From Artemia franciscana (Eukaryota; Arthropoda; Branchiopoda; Anostraca; Artemiidae): DNA of 64,000 nt. The stretch's first letter is position 1. Each line of letters begins with the position of its first letter. Under the pieces are notes generated by a model. That model searched no databases. It was not told where the DNA came from and saw nothing but the letters and a program-made list of their open reading frames with translations. The stretch covers positions 49,498,880 to 49,562,879 of the forward strand of contig NC_088871.1 of NCBI RefSeq assembly GCF_032884065.1, given 5' to 3'. The position numbers and the translations under genes were made by a program. This document shows, piece by piece, positions 44,735-57,253 of this stretch.

Positions 44735-45240
44735 CCGGGACACAGGGAGTATAAATGACGACCAGGACATAAGTAAAAAAAAAAAACTAAAAAAACTAAA
44801 AAAATGGTAAAAACTACAAAAAAACTAATAAAAAAAACTAAAAAATCTAAAAATCTAAATAAACTAAAAAAGAAAAAAAAGAAAAAAGGAAAAAAATAAA
44901 GGAGAAAAACAAAACTAAAAAAGGAATGTATATACAGACCGGGACACCGGGATACAAATGACGACCGGGACACAGGGAATATAAATGACGACCGGGACAC
45001 AGGGACACAACTACAATGGGGACGCCGGGGGGCACAGGGGGATATAAATGACGACCGGGACACCGGGACACAAGGAATATAAATGACGCCCGGGACACTC
45101 AAAGAGAAATCACAGACTGGAACACCGGGACACAAATGACGACCGGGACACAGGGAATATAAATGACGACCGGGACACAGGGACATAACTACAAAGGGGA
45201 CGCCGGGGTGCACAGGGGGATATATAAATGACGATGGCGA
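44735..45240 (+). repeat. Minisatellite of ATAAATGACGACCGGGACAC units
   Basis: Units of ~26-40 bp (CAGGGAATATAAATGACGAC, CGGGACACAGGGACACAAC) repeat a dozen or so times. The reverse strand reads as SRCPGRHLYSLCPG repeats, a translation artefact. Reverse-oriented arrays of the same unit sit in Helitrons 2 and 3. Confidence 0.85.
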
Positions 45241-45249
45241 CTCAGGGAA

Positions 45250-45446
45250 TGGTCGATTAGCAATCACCATCAACAAAGCTCAAGGGCAATCATTAGAATC
45301 ATGAGGTATAGATCTGAATACGGATTGTTTTCCCATGGACCATTATATGTTGCATGTTCAAGAGTCGGTAAACTTGACAATCTATTTATATGCACAGACA
45401 ATGGGACAGCAAAGAATGTTGTATATTCGCAAGTTTTACGTAGTTA
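45250..45446 (+). pseudogene. Helitron helicase C-terminal scrap
   Basis: RLAITINKAQGQSLES, a stop, GIDLNTDC, then after a one-base loss [16 protein letters not shown] and [11 protein letters not shown]. This corresponds to the last ~65 codons of the helicase at 37606-37810. It shows that Helitron 4 derives from an autonomous-type element. Confidence 0.8.
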
Positions 45447-45448
45447 AA

Positions 45449-45563
<115 letters not shown>

Positions 45564-45717
45564 ATATTCACAGGTGGGACATAGGGACACAACTACAATG
45601 GCGCGTAACTAATATGGCGCGTAACGACTTACGCGCGCGGGGGGGCTTGGGGGGGGGCGCGAAGCGCCCCCACCAACTAGGTGTTGGGGTGGCGCGAAGC
45701 GCCACCCCAACAGCTAG

Positions 45718-45839
45718 TTTTTATATATATAGAAGATAGATAGATACGTTAGTTGACAAACTTGACGTCAGTCGACACACAAACATGACGCCAGTAGACA
45801 GACACACAGAGAAACAACTTATTTTTATATATATATAGA
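45718..45839 (-). mobile_element. Helitron 5' end fragment
   Basis: Read on minus from 45839: A|TCTATATATATATAAAAATA, then AAGTTGTTTCTCTGTGTGTC, TGGCGTCATG and TGACGTCAAG. Only the first ~120 bp is present before the Helitron 4 3' end, so Helitron 4 probably inserted into this element. Confidence 0.7.
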
Positions 45840-47586
45840 TTAATATGTTTATTGTTTAAAATATAAGCCACTTAATCAGACCTACTCCTATAAAAAGAAG
45901 AGTTAGTATGAGCTAACTTGGGGATTTAATTTCTATCGTTCTAAAGGTCGTTAACTCTAATTTTTTACTAAATTTTAGGCCTCTGAAACAGCCAAAATTA
46001 AGTCAGTGAAGGCTGGAATGAAAACTTCTTATTGTTTCGGATTGAAAACGTAAAAATAGGAATATAACCTTGAAAAGAAAAGTGAATTCATATTTAGGCA
46101 TGGGTACCAGCAGATTTTTTAGAGGAGGGCTGAAGAAATGTTCCTGAAATCCGAGACAATAGTTTGAACGACGGTTATTTTACCATAAGTCATTCTGAAC
46201 ATAAATTCATATTCATTTTTTCATAATTTTATTTTCATATATATTTTTTTTTTTTTAAATTTCATGTTTTTGTTAATTAATATTCAGAAATGCTTTCTCC
46301 CCCCCCCTCCCACTCTAGGTGCCAACGCAAAAAATTGAAAAATTTAAGCACTGAAATTTCTGTTTTCATGGCACTTCGTTGTGGTATATGTCCTCTATTC
46401 TTAAGCTGAAATTCAATTTTGACTGTCCCTGCAAATGACATGAAAGTAGAAGTTACCTGTGATCCAGTACGTAAGGTAATTCAATTGTTTCGACAATGAC
46501 TCAGTCTGGCCTATACAAGAATGTGTTTATATATTCTTACTAATTCTTTAGGATGATAAGATAATTTACAAACATAAAACGGTCTATAGAAATTTTGACT
46601 ATAGTTTAACGCACTGAATGATTGACTTAATGAGGCAGAATATTAGATCAGAGGGCCAGACCTTGTCTTGTGCAGGTTTCTGTTGAGAAAATAAATTGAT
46701 AGATCTCTTCCAGTATGCTTTTAATTCCAATTTTCTCCGAAATAGTAATAAGTTTCAAAGGTCATGGCCTCTGAATACTTGAAATACAAGACGCATTAAT
46801 GACTATAATTCCGTGATCTTTAATGTCTACTGTAAGTATATTCTGCGTGCTCATTTTTTTTTATTCAAATGGGAACTTTTTTTGTAATTTTTAAACGGTG
46901 AAAGCGTGGATGATATGGAGAATAATCATCATTTGGTCGCTTCATCCAAGAATGCAGCCGCTACGATCGTCCTCATTACAATCTCTACACAAATAAGTTC
47001 TGAGTTTAGTGTATCCCAGCCTAACTTTTAGGGTTATTAGCCCTGTTGTATTGATTGAGAATATCTGTGAATTTGATAGGATTCTATTTATAATTTTTTG
47101 TTTGTTACATTTTTTTTCAATGTTTTATATAATATATATACTTTCCCCTGAAATAGCTGATAGTTTGGTTTTTACGCATTTTCTGGTCTTACATAGTTCG
47201 GTTCGATTTTCGACGGCTAAAAAGGTATCTACTATTTTCTCTGAAAAAATGGCTTTTACGTTAGGTCCTTCCTAGCGTATTAATAGTTGCTGCCTTATCA
47301 ATTGGTGCCGTCTGTGAAATTGCTAGATATTTATTATCTTTTATTTAACCTTGCACAAAACCCGACATGTATGCCTGGGCTTATCTCTGGAGCAGGGCAA
47401 ATTCGGAAAAGCGACAAAATGGACGAGCATTATTTAATGTGACAGGAATTTCAGAAAATTTTGAATAAGGGGGGAGGAGGTCATGGCTCTATAGGCTCTT
47501 TTGAATTGAACACATTTTAACTTCTGGACAACCAATGTGCACAAAATTGGAAATTGAAGGAAATACCTCTACATGTGTTTTATTGC
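45840..47586. other. Unrecognised spacer
   Basis: AT-rich DNA with a C run near 46300-46310. An 88-codon frame at 47009-47275 is hydrophobic, has no recognisable family and lacks splice or start support, so it is not called. Confidence 0.5.
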
Positions 47587-49190
47587 AATTAAATAAAAAA
47601 AAAAACAAGTTTTTTTAACTGAAAGTAAGGAGCGACATTAAAACTTAAAACGCACAGAAATTACTTCGTATATGAAAGAGGCTGCTTCCTCATCAACGCC
47701 CCGCTCTTTACGCTAAAGTTTGACTCTTTCTCTCAATTCTTCTTTTTAAAACAGTAAAAAACTTTAGCGTAAAGAGCGGGGTGTTGATGAGGAAGCAGTC
47801 TCTTTCATATACGAAGTAATATCTGTGCGTTTTAAGTTTTAATGTCGTTCCTTATTTTCAGTTAAAAAAACTTGTTTTTTTTTTATTTAATTTCTGAACG
47901 TTTTTGAATCAATGCATGTTTTGATTTTGGTTCTCCGCAGAGGAATAATCAAAACGAAATTTGAATATTTAATTTTTTTTTGGCTAAATGGCTTTCTCAT
48001 AATTTTGATCGAATAATTTTGAGAAAAAAAGAGCGGGGGACGAAGCCTAGTTGCCCTCCGATTTTTTGGTTAATTAAAAAAGCAACTAGAACTTTTAATT
48101 TTTTACGACTCTTTTTATTGGTAAAAGATTTACGTAACTTATAAATTAGCACTCCTGAATCACAAAAGCCGGAGAATAAATAGTTGAAATTACTAAAAAT
48201 ACTTTATCGTAAAGAGTGAGGTATTAGAAGGAGGTGAGTCCCTCATATGGGTAATAATTTCTGTTTGTTTTAAGTTTTATTGCTGTTCCTTACTTCCAGC
48301 TGAAAAAGCCTTTTCACATTTATTTTTTAATTGTTTTTTTTTAATAATGCTAGTAAATCCTGCTCTCCCTTCATGGAAATTTTCTTCTCCCATGACAAAT
48401 TCTCGATGGAAAGTTCCCCCAGCGTATCCCCCTCTTCTCAACCCCTCCCCCAACCAAAAAAATCCTCCTGAAAACGCCTGTATACTTCCCAATAACCATT
48501 ACTATGTGTAAGCACAGGTCAAAGTTTGTAACTTGTTGCCCCTCCCATGGGGACTGTGGGGGAGTAAGTCGTCCCCAAAGACATAGTTATAAAGTTTTTC
48601 GAATACGCTGAATAAAATGGCTATCTCAGAATTTTGATCTATTGACATTGGGAAAATAATTAGCGCGGGAGGGGGCCTAGGTGCCCTCCAATTTTTTTGG
48701 TCACTTAAAAAGGGCACTAGAACTTTTCATTTCCGTTAGAATGAGCCCTCTTGCAACATTCTAGGACAACTGGGTCGATACGATCACCCTTGGGAAAAAA
48801 AACAAAAAAAAAACAAAAAAAAAACAAATAAACACGCATCCGTGATCTGCCTTCTGGCAAAAAATACAAAATTCCACATTTTTGTAGATAGGAGCTCGAA
48901 ACTTCTACAGTATGGTTCTCTGATACGCTGAATCTGATGGTGTGATTTTCGTTAAGATTCTATGACTTTTAGGGGGTGTTTTCCCCCTATTTTCTAAAAT
49001 AACGCAATTTTTCTTAGGCTCGTAACTTTTGATGGGTAAGACTAAACTTGATGAAACTTATATATTTAAAACCAGCATTAAAATGTGATTCTTTTGATGT
49101 AGCTATTGGTATCAAAATTCCATTTTTTAGAGTTTTGGTTACTATTGAGCCGGGTCGCTCCTTACTACAGTTCGTTACCACGAACTGTTT
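47587..49190 (+). mobile_element. Helentron-like element, copy H
   Basis: Close to copy B: both palindrome arms carry GCTGCTTCCTCATCAACGCC (the right arm with one change, GGGGTGTTGATG). An internal deletion at ~48149 removes ~240 bp present in B. The 3' end has the intact CAGTTCGTTACCACGAACTG hairpin (49169-49188). Confidence 0.78.
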
Positions 49191-50546
49191 TAAACTTTTT
49201 TATCACTTCAAATGGGTTTTACCCTTTATTCGGATGCAACCTTGAATTAGTTTTTTTTTTCGTGTGCATAATTTCACAGGAAACGCACCATTGTTTCATA
49301 GTAAATAACCAAGAGCCACCCAATCTATTCTTTACTCTCGAGCACTTCGTATGAAAGGCGGGGTTTTTCGCCAAAAAGTATAATTACTTTGCCTCCAGGA
49401 TCGACATGATTCCCAGAGACTCGGGGGCAATTGCCCTAAATTATGTAAAGTAGGCCTACCCATTGTTTAAGACAGTTTTTAGAAGAAAAGGAGGGCATGT
49501 TTGGTCTTGTTTGTCCAACCAGCTTGAAACTATTTGGGATTACCCGCTAGGCCATAATTGCCCAGAACTTCCCAAGGCAAAACTTTTGAGACGACATGCG
49601 TGGTGGTCGATAAATCAAAAGACGTTAAGTGTAAGGAAGTTTTCAAAATATGTTATATATACTATCTCGAGAATGGCTTAGATGATCGAAATGAACCTAG
49701 TAAGGAGTGTTTTTTGGAACAGCTTTGGGGGACGGATTTGAAATTCTGAGCTAGTCTCAGGGCAAGGAATTCTTATTTTTAAAATTGTGAAATTTTATGG
49801 TGTCACTGAGACGATTAACTCATATGTATTCCAATCAGTGGAACTATCAAGAGATCAATTGCTAGCCAACATAGAAAAGTATTCACTACGCTGTGCAGAG
49901 CTTTTATAAGACTAGAGCTGGGAGTTAGCCTTAGCTAATCATCACCTCAATTTAAGAGTGACGAGTATCTTATTGAACGTCTTCAGTGAAGAATTGCAAT
50001 ATTCATGAATGTCCTCAAAAGAAAGATCATGTCAGGGAGGGCATCAAAGTTTGAAACTTGATGAGAAAATAATGAAATGAAAACGATAGAAGTAAATGAA
50101 GACGAAAATGGAAGACTTTTGAGTGTTCTGTAGAAGTGGAATGCCATTAATTTGAGGATTTCCCATGTTTCTCGCCTGTGACTTGAACCATCTTCACCCT
50201 CAGAGTAAATTGTTGGTAGACAGAGGAGCAAACCATCACTTACTAGTCATGAATGACAACAAATTTTCTTATATCAGAAATGAGCAGTATCCCTAGTTGT
50301 TCCAATTGTAACTTAAGGGTTGATTCTGGATTTGGACCCAGACGAAACGTTTTAACGACGAGAGAACTAGAAAGGCAGTTTTTAGTGGGCAATGTGAAAC
50401 TTTTTTTCTTTTCTTTTTTAGGGAACTAAAAATTTTCTCTGGTTTTTCTATCTCTAAATGGTAACTAAAGGCGCATGCAAGTTTCCTTTGTTTCAATGGC
50501 AGTTTTGGTTTTATAAGAAGTTTTCACTGACAAAAAATGAATAATA
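49191..50546. other. Unrecognised spacer
   Basis: Contains two short overlapping frames at 49463-49749 with no motif I recognise. No TE domain was seen. Confidence 0.45.
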
Positions 50547-50754
50547 ATGAAACAAGGCAATTTAACCGACCAGAGAGATTCGAGGAAACGATGGCTCGAT
50601 CAGAAACAGCCTGATGGCGTAAAAAGTAGGTCTAAGACTCCGAATAAGAATCTCCATTCGGAAGAAATTCTCAGTGTGAAAGTGTTCCAGGACCTGGCTG
50701 GTAATTCTAGCTATCTTTCCTTGGAACGCCCTTACAGTCTAAACTATACAAGGT
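50547..50754 (+). CDS. Possible exon of an unknown protein
   Basis: An open stretch with non-repetitive composition reads QGNLTDQRDSRKRWLDQ, then SRSKTPNKNLHSEEIL and SYLSLERPYSLNYTR, ending at an AAG|GTAAAA donor-like site (50755). No family is recognised. Lack of simple repeats and the charged, hydrophilic composition make it slightly more gene-like than its surroundings, but length and evidence are weak. It could be chance. Confidence 0.2.
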
Positions 50755-50774
50755 AAAATAAAAAGTAATTATTC

Positions 50775-50935
50775 GTTAATTTGCACTGTCTTGGCTTTAA
50801 AAGCCATGCGCAATTTCTTTTTGAATATTACCGATCCTTAATATGTCAAGTGACAAAAAATGACATGAGATACTACTTATACTCTTAAGTTAGACTTAAC
50901 ACTTTGATATCATTCAAATGTCTCGTGTTATGGTC
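50775..50935 (+). repeat. Dispersed repeat, copy 1
   Basis: Matches 56340-56500: CACTGTCTTGGCTTTAAAA, CCGAT/CAGATC then TTAA(T/C)(A/G)TGTCAA(G/A)TGACAA, TACTACTTAT and TAAGTTAGAC. The family is unknown. Confidence 0.75.
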
Positions 50936-51189
50936 GCTGGGGGCCTATCAGAAACCAATCATCCGAAACCAGATAATTAGTCATAGGATATTTCCTTCGT
51001 CCTAAAAAGTCTGATAATTTCAAATTTCAACCTCTTGTATGCTTGTTTCAAGCAATAAAGGTCAGCACTTACTGCTAATGTGTGTTTTTACTTCTTTCTG
51101 TGGCTAAAATTTAAAAAAATTGACCAACTTTTTGCTATGTGATGCTATGAAACGGAAATAAATATTCTTTATTAATTATAATTGTATAG

Positions 51190-51265
51190 ATTGGGACGAA
51201 GGAGGAACGTTCGCAGTTCAGTTGGCCTCAGGTGGATTGGTGCTATAGTGAGGTGTTAGTAGTAG
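51190..51265 (+). pseudogene. RTE-like 3' tail fragment
   Basis: TTGGGACGAAGGAGGAACGT with TTGGTGCTATAGTGAGGTGT and GTTAGTAGTAG matches the last ~25 codons and TAG tail of the RTE copies ending at 28094 and 6810. It is a very short 5'-truncated insertion. Confidence 0.7.
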
Positions 51266-52030
51266 GGGCAGTATAATTGTCTTCGTCAATACATTATAAG
51301 CCAAATACTATAGAGATTGTCAAACGGTGGTGGGTAATCTGGTATTGATATATCAATGATGCAGTTCATATCAAATCGTTGATAAGAAGATTGCTTTAAG
51401 GTGCAATTAATGGAAAGTATGGTGCAATTAATTAAATTAAGGTGCAATAAATGGAAATTATGTAATTTATGTTCCCTATTTGAACTTTTATTTATCGTTA
51501 TGTTCAATGTATACTCGATATTGGTTCCCCTGAGTTTGTCGGCGTTTCTGATATATAGAAATTATTCTGGTAACTATCATTAATAGAAATATTATATACA
51601 AGGCCCCAGCAATTTGCAAAATATTTCCGAGTGCATAAAAATACGCCGCCTTCTCAACAAATGAACGCATAGCTCAAATATAACTAGGTGAACAACATAA
51701 GCTCATTCTCAAAGCTCGTTTTGAGAGCCCATAGCCCTCACCGTGGATGGAATTATTTTTTAGGTCATTTAAAGATTATCCTCTAACTTTACATGTTTTC
51801 CTCTTAATATACAAATTATTTTCTTTTTGTCAAGTTCTTGGGATAAATCTATAGTTTAGAAGCTTTTCCCTATGTTGGAAAATTGTTAAGGTAAATAAGC
51901 GAAATTTCTGGAATGGGTCTAAACCCAAAATTAGATCCCGGGAAGGTTTCCGAAGAATTCAGCTCAACTTGATTCCACTCCAGTGTACTGAATGGTTAAT
52001 AGTAGCTTTTCGTTAACCCCGAAATTGTTG
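51266..52030. other. Spacer with dispersed repeat pieces
   Basis: 51473-51505 is a lone arm of the inverted repeat at 14.7 kb. 51870-51960 (GAATGGGTCTAAACCCAAAA...GGGAAGGTTT) is one of four related copies, with 56815, 57570 and 60250. No gene was seen. Confidence 0.55.
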
Positions 52031-53177
52031 AACTAGGCTCAATAGTAACCGAAACTCTAAAAAAACGGAATTTTGATACCAAAAGATACATCAAAAGAAT
52101 TGGATTTCTATGTTGATTTTCAATATATAAGTTTTATAAAGTTTAGCCCTACTCATCAAAAGTTAAGAGCCTGAGAAAATTTGCCTTATTTTCGAAAAAA
52201 GGGAGAAACACCCCCTAAAAGTCATAGAATCTTAATGAAAATCACACCATCAGATTCGGCGTGTAAGAAAACTCTACTATAGAGGTTTTAAGCTCCTATC
52301 TGCAAAAATATGAATTTTTTACTTTTTGCCAGAAAAAAAGATCACGGAGACGTCTTTATTATTTTTTTTAAGGGTTATTGTATTGACCCAGGGTTCCTAG
52401 AATGTTGCGAGAGGGATCACTCGAATGAAAATTAAAAGTTCTAGCTCCCTTTTTAAGTGACCAAAAATATTGGAGGGCACCTACATCCCATCCAACGCTA
52501 AGTTTTTCCCAAAGTCACCGGATCAAAATTTTGAGATAGCCATTTTGCTCAGCATAGTCAAATAATCTAATAACTTTGACTTTGACGAGGACTTATTCCC
52601 CCAAAGTCCTCTGGGGAAGGGTTACAAGTTATGAACTTTGCCCATTGTTTACACATAGTATTGGTTACTTAAAAGTATACAAACGTTTTCAGGGGAGATT
52701 TTTTCTGGTGGGGGGGGGTCTGGGGAGAAGATTACGTGGGAGGACCTTTCGATGGAGGAATTTTAATGGGGAAAAGAATTTTACATGAAGGAGGTGCCAT
52801 ATTTCCCAGTATTATTTAAAAACGATCAGAAATTAAACAAAAAAACAAGTTTTTCCAACTGAAAGTAAGAAGCAGCATTGAAATATAAAACGAACAGAAA
52901 TTACTACGTTTACGAGGGGGTTTGCCCCCTCGTCAATACCTCGCTCTTTACGCTAAAGTATTTTAGTAATTTTAAAAAAGGTACTCATTCTAATTAAACG
53001 GCCTTTGTGATTCAGGGGTCATTCTTAAAGAATTGGAACAAAATTTGAATTTTAGCGTAAAGAGTGATGTATTGACGAGGGGGTGACCCCCCTCATATAC
53101 GTAATAATTTCTCTTCGTTTTTATTTTTAACGTTGCTCCTTACTTTCAGTTGAAAAAACTTTTTTTTATATTCAATT
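52031..53177 (-). mobile_element. Helentron-like element, copy I, truncated
   Basis: Begins inside the 3' region (GGCTCAATAGTAACCGAAAC) without the terminal hairpin. It passes through the usual internal blocks and ends after the second palindromic module (arms with GAGGGGG...CCCCCTC at 52912-52935 and 53078-53095). The large 5' palindrome is absent. Confidence 0.7.
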
Positions 53178-54660
53178 CAGAAAAGGACCCAGGGCCAAAC
53201 TAAAGATCTGGGAAAGTGTCACCGACATCTTCCCAGTACATACCTACCTGTAAGATAGGAGTGATTCAACATGAAAGGTCCTACATTTAAAGAAAAATCT
53301 TGTTTAGGTTAGGTTCTAGCCCAATTGCTGGGAACAGCCTTACAAAGGCTTACAGTCTAAGACAAGGCACTAAAACAAAAAAAGTTAATCTTTAGTTGTT
53401 GGCTCCCTGTATATTGTTTTGGCTCTATATTTCATATTTATAAATACATCTTTTCATCACAAAATCTTATCTGTCATCACATTATGTTTACGACCATCAC
53501 AAGTGGGGAAAAAGTGGAGATGGAAGCTTTTCATAACGACAGGCTTAATCATCTGGTTCTGAAGTGTCAAAGACCTCCTAGCCAGGGGTGTCGTTTGGAG
53601 GGGTCAGGGGGTAGTTTCCCCGTCTCCAATAATTGGGAGAAAAAATTAAATACTTGAGTCTTATAGCCGCCACACTCAAGTTCTGTCGAGAAGTAAAGTT
53701 TGGTTAATGCTAATGAAATAAAAGGAAATATGATGAAAATATAATACTTTATCAAAAAAATTATGAAAACTACAACAGCAACAAAAAATTATGGAAGGGG
53801 GACCCAGACCGCATTATATTACATACGTAACCTAAACTAACCTAACCAAAATACCAACTAAATATTTAATTAAAATATAGCTACAATGTAGTTTCCCACC
53901 GAGCCGAAGCTAATATTGTCAGGCATAAAGACCATGAAAATCGGTTATTGTCTCATGTTCGGGATGCAAGATCTTGAGCCTGATGGCTATAAGACAAAAT
54001 TACCAACATTTATTACATAGCCCATGCCCCTTGACTATCTGGATATGGACCCGTCTTGCCCCCTCTCCCAATAAAAATGCTGGAAATTCACCTCTGCTCC
54101 TAGCAGTGAAAATAGTTGTGCTAGAATCAAAGTTTGCCTGTTCTCCACCACCTGGTGTAGATTTTAGAGCACTACTTGCTGTGCCACGCTTGAAATACTT
54201 CCACCGCGCCGCTCCTCTTCGTGTTATGGATTTAACACTTGGCGCCATGGAATACTTCCGCTACTTGTGGGGCACGTAGCCTACATGATTTCAGAAAGTG
54301 GACAAACCCTCATCCTAAATGAAATCTGAATGTACCAATCTCTTCAGTTTTCGAGCCATGAAGTTTAGACAAAAACAACTACCACCTCTATTACTACTAG
54401 TAACTTGCTGCAGCACTAAGGCGCTTGAGGCCAACAAAGCTGCGCACGCTCTTCCTCCACCACATTCAATTCCAAGTTCTACTCTTTCCTCCTTCCCATG
54501 AAGTTCTAATTTCCTTTAAATTCGTCCTTGCCGTACTTGATCAGTGTCATTACCGTAGCTTTCAATATTCTATTCTTGGTTCGTAGACTTATCTTCTTAT
54601 TCTTTCACCTGTTTTCACTTATGAAAAAACACTCTGGGCCTTGGCTATTCTAGTTCTTAC
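53178..54660. other. Unrecognised spacer
   Basis: Contains scattered AACCTAACC-type words (53825-53850) that are too few to be a telomere-like array. Frames near 53974-54500 have no recognisable motif. Confidence 0.45.
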
Positions 54661-55147
54661 ATTAAATAAAAAAAAAACAAGTTTCTTCAACTAAAAGTAA
54701 GGAGCGACATTAAAACTTAAAATGAACAGAAATTATTCCGTATATGAAAGGGGCTGTCCCCTCCTCAACGTCCTGCTCTTTACGCTAAAGTTTGACTCTT
54801 TGTCACAGTTCTACTTTTTAAAACAATAAAAAACTTTAGCGTAAAGAGCGGGACGTTGAGGAGGGGACAGTCCCTATCATATACGGAGTAATCTATGTCC
54901 GTTTTAAGATTTAATGTCACTCCTTACTTTCAGTTGAAAAACCTTGTTTTTTTAATTTAATTTCTGAACGTTTTTGAATTAATTTACGTTTTGATTTTGG
55001 CTCACCCCACATGAATAATTAAAACGAAATTTTCATATTTATTCTTTTTTGGCTGAATGGCTTTGTTATAGTTTTGATCGGGGATTTTGATAAAAAAGAA
55101 GTGGGTCCGGGTCACTCCTTACAACAGTTCGTTACCACAGACTGTTT
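54661..55147 (+). mobile_element. Helentron-like element, copy J, internally deleted
   Basis: Keeps the 5' end and whole palindrome, in which both arms carry the GTCCCCTCCTCAACGTCC variant. It then jumps at ~55108 directly to GGGTCACTCCTTACAACAG and the terminal hairpin (GTTCGTTACCACAGACTG). At ~490 bp it shows that only the two ends and the palindrome are needed to make a recognisable unit. Confidence 0.78.
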
Positions 55148-55319
55148 GATATGCAGTAGTGTTCAATAAACAAGCACAAACACACCAATGTTTTATTTTA
55201 TTTATTTTTAAAGAGATTATAAGAGCTATGAGTCAGAAGAATAAATACATAGATATCATGACCCAGGATTTATATTTTGAAGAGAGAATTGCGACGAGAA
55301 AAACAGACTTCCTAGCCAG

Positions 55320-56050
55320 CCAGAAAAAATTATAGCAGCAATGTTGCTTTCTGAAGCCAATGTTGCTTTCTTTTTTCTGGCTTTCTAGCAAAAAAAAAAT
55401 TATAGCAGCAATGTTGCTTTCTGAAGCCAATGTTGCTTTCTTTTTTTGGCTTTCTAGCCAAAATAAATTATAGCAGCAATGTTGCTTTCTGAAGCCAATG
55501 TTGCTTTCTTTTTTTTTGGCTTTCTAACCAAAAAAATTATAGCAGCAATGTTGCTTTCTGAAGCCAATGTTGCTTTCTTTTTTTTTTGGCTTTCTAGCCA
55601 AAAAAAATTGTAGCAGCAATGTTGCTTTCTGAAGCCAATGTTGCTTTCTTTTTTTTTGGCTTTCTAACCAAAAAAATTATAGCAGCAATGTTGCTTTCTG
55701 AAGCCAATGTTGCTTTCTTTTTTTTTTTTGGCTTTCTAGCCAAAAAAATTATAGCAGCAATGTTGCTTTCTGAAGCCAATGTTGCTTTCTTTTTTTTTGG
55801 CTTTCTAGCCAAAAAAAATTGTAGCAGCAATGTTGCTTTCTGAAGCCAATGTTGCTTTCTTTTTTTGGCTTTCTAGCCAAAATAAATTATAGCAGCAATG
55901 TTGCTTTCTGAAGCCAATGTTGCTTTCTTTTTTTTTTGGCTTTCTAACCAAAAAAATTATAGCAGCAATGTTGCTTTCTGAAGCCAATGTTGCTTTCTTT
56001 TTTTTTGGCTTTCTAGCCAAAAAAATTATAGCAGCAATGTTGCTTTCTGA
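55320..56050. repeat. ~70 bp satellite array, ten full units
   Basis: Unit: AGCAGCAATGTTGCTTTCTG, AAGCCAATGTTGCTTTC, a T run of variable length, GGCTTTCTAGCCAAAA and ATTAT. AGCAGCAATGTTGC occurs eleven times between 55334 and 56045. Each unit contains two small palindromes, GCAATGTTGC and TTTGGCTTTCTAGCCAAA. Homopolymer lengths vary while the rest is almost identical, so the array is young or homogenised. Confidence 0.92.
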
Positions 56051-56339
56051 ATGAGAATCAAAACTGCGTGAAGGGTTTCTTCTGTTTGAACTATTGACAA
56101 GTCCCGTTGTTCCCAAATGAAAAAAAAACGAAACGGTTAATCAGTTGAGCAGAGGGAATGTAAAGGGCTAAACTTCATTCAGTAAAAGCCTAACCGCGCG
56201 AAAAACAAGCTGAAGTTTCTGAGTATGGTTGGAAAAAGCCCAGTGTGATAAAAAAGTTCCGGGGGTTAGGCTAATGGCTCCAGTTATCCCTCCTAGAGAG
56301 GCCTATCCATGGTAACGTAAAAAAGGTAATAGTTGAAAT

Positions 56340-56500
56340 ATTTACACTGTCTTGGCTTTAAAAACCGTGCAAGATTTATTTTCGAATATCACAGATCATT
56401 AACGTGTCAAATGACAATGAAGGACTTGAAATACTACTTATCACTTCTAAGTTAGACATTGCGGTTTCTTAATGCTCAAATATCTAATGTTACCGTCGGT
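56340..56500 (+). repeat. Dispersed repeat, copy 2
   Basis: Second copy of the 50775-50935 repeat, with similar length and orientation and diverged by scattered substitutions. Confidence 0.75.
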
Positions 56501-57134
56501 ACATAGAGCCTTATACCCTAGGGATCGCTACGCAGCGGCGGGTATTTTGGTTCTTGAGGTATCTATGAATGCCATTTATATCAAACAGTAGATATTAAGA
56601 TTGGTTTAAGATACTGTTGGATTCTTCTCAATGGATACTGAATTTTGGTTGGTCTGAACTTGCTGGAGTTTCTTGAGGTTTGGAAACTGATCCGATTTAT
56701 ATTATTAGTATAAAATATTTTCTGTGAGTGTCTTACTAGTAGAACTAAGATATCATATAGAAAGAAAATGAAAGGCAAAATTCTACTTTGCTACTTTTGA
56801 CTATTTTGGAAAGGGGTTAGGTTAGGAAAATGAAACTTTCAGGGATGGGTCTTCAGGCTAAAGTATGGCCCAGGAAGGTTTTTTGAGGTAGGCTACCCAC
56901 CCCCACTCATTCTCCCTCTAGAGGGTCCTGACCTTTGATGACCTTTAAGAATCTGTGTGTTATAAAAGTGAAACTTTGTAAAATAGATCTTCTACTTAAA
57001 TGAAGGGTCAATGTTCCTATTACCTGAACAATTGTTTTAGGTCATGAAATTATTGTTAATAGATGCATTTTTAACTTTTTGAACAACTTTTCTCTCTTGC
57101 AAAATTACCGCAAACTCTCCGTTATGGAGTTATT

Positions 57135-57253
57135 ATATATTTGCACATTAGGGGGGGGGAGGTAAAGCATAGCATATATTAAATACAGCAATGGTTAGTT
57201 TACGTATTTAATATATGCTATGCTTTACCCCCACCCCCTGATATGCAAATATA
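57135..57253. repeat. Inverted repeat, ~50 bp arms (MITE-like)
   Basis: Arms 57135-57186 and 57204-57253 pair as AAAGCATAGCATATATTAAA with TTTAATATATGCTATGCTTT, plus G and C tracts and TATATTTGCA ends. The loop is ~17 bp. It is a compact hairpin unlike the Helentron-like palindrome. Confidence 0.85.

Noticed and set aside
44659..45276. 205-codon minus-strand frame rich in SRCPGRHLYS repeats
   Set aside because: It is an open frame through a GACCGGGACAC minisatellite inside a Helitron and has no domain or conserved start.
53820..53850. TTAGG-type telomeric repeat
   Set aside because: Only two or three AACCTAACC words occur, without a tandem array; similar words near 37215 are also isolated.
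55320..56050. CRISPR-like regular repeats
   Set aside because: The units are contiguous with no unique spacers, and the context is eukaryotic; it is a satellite.
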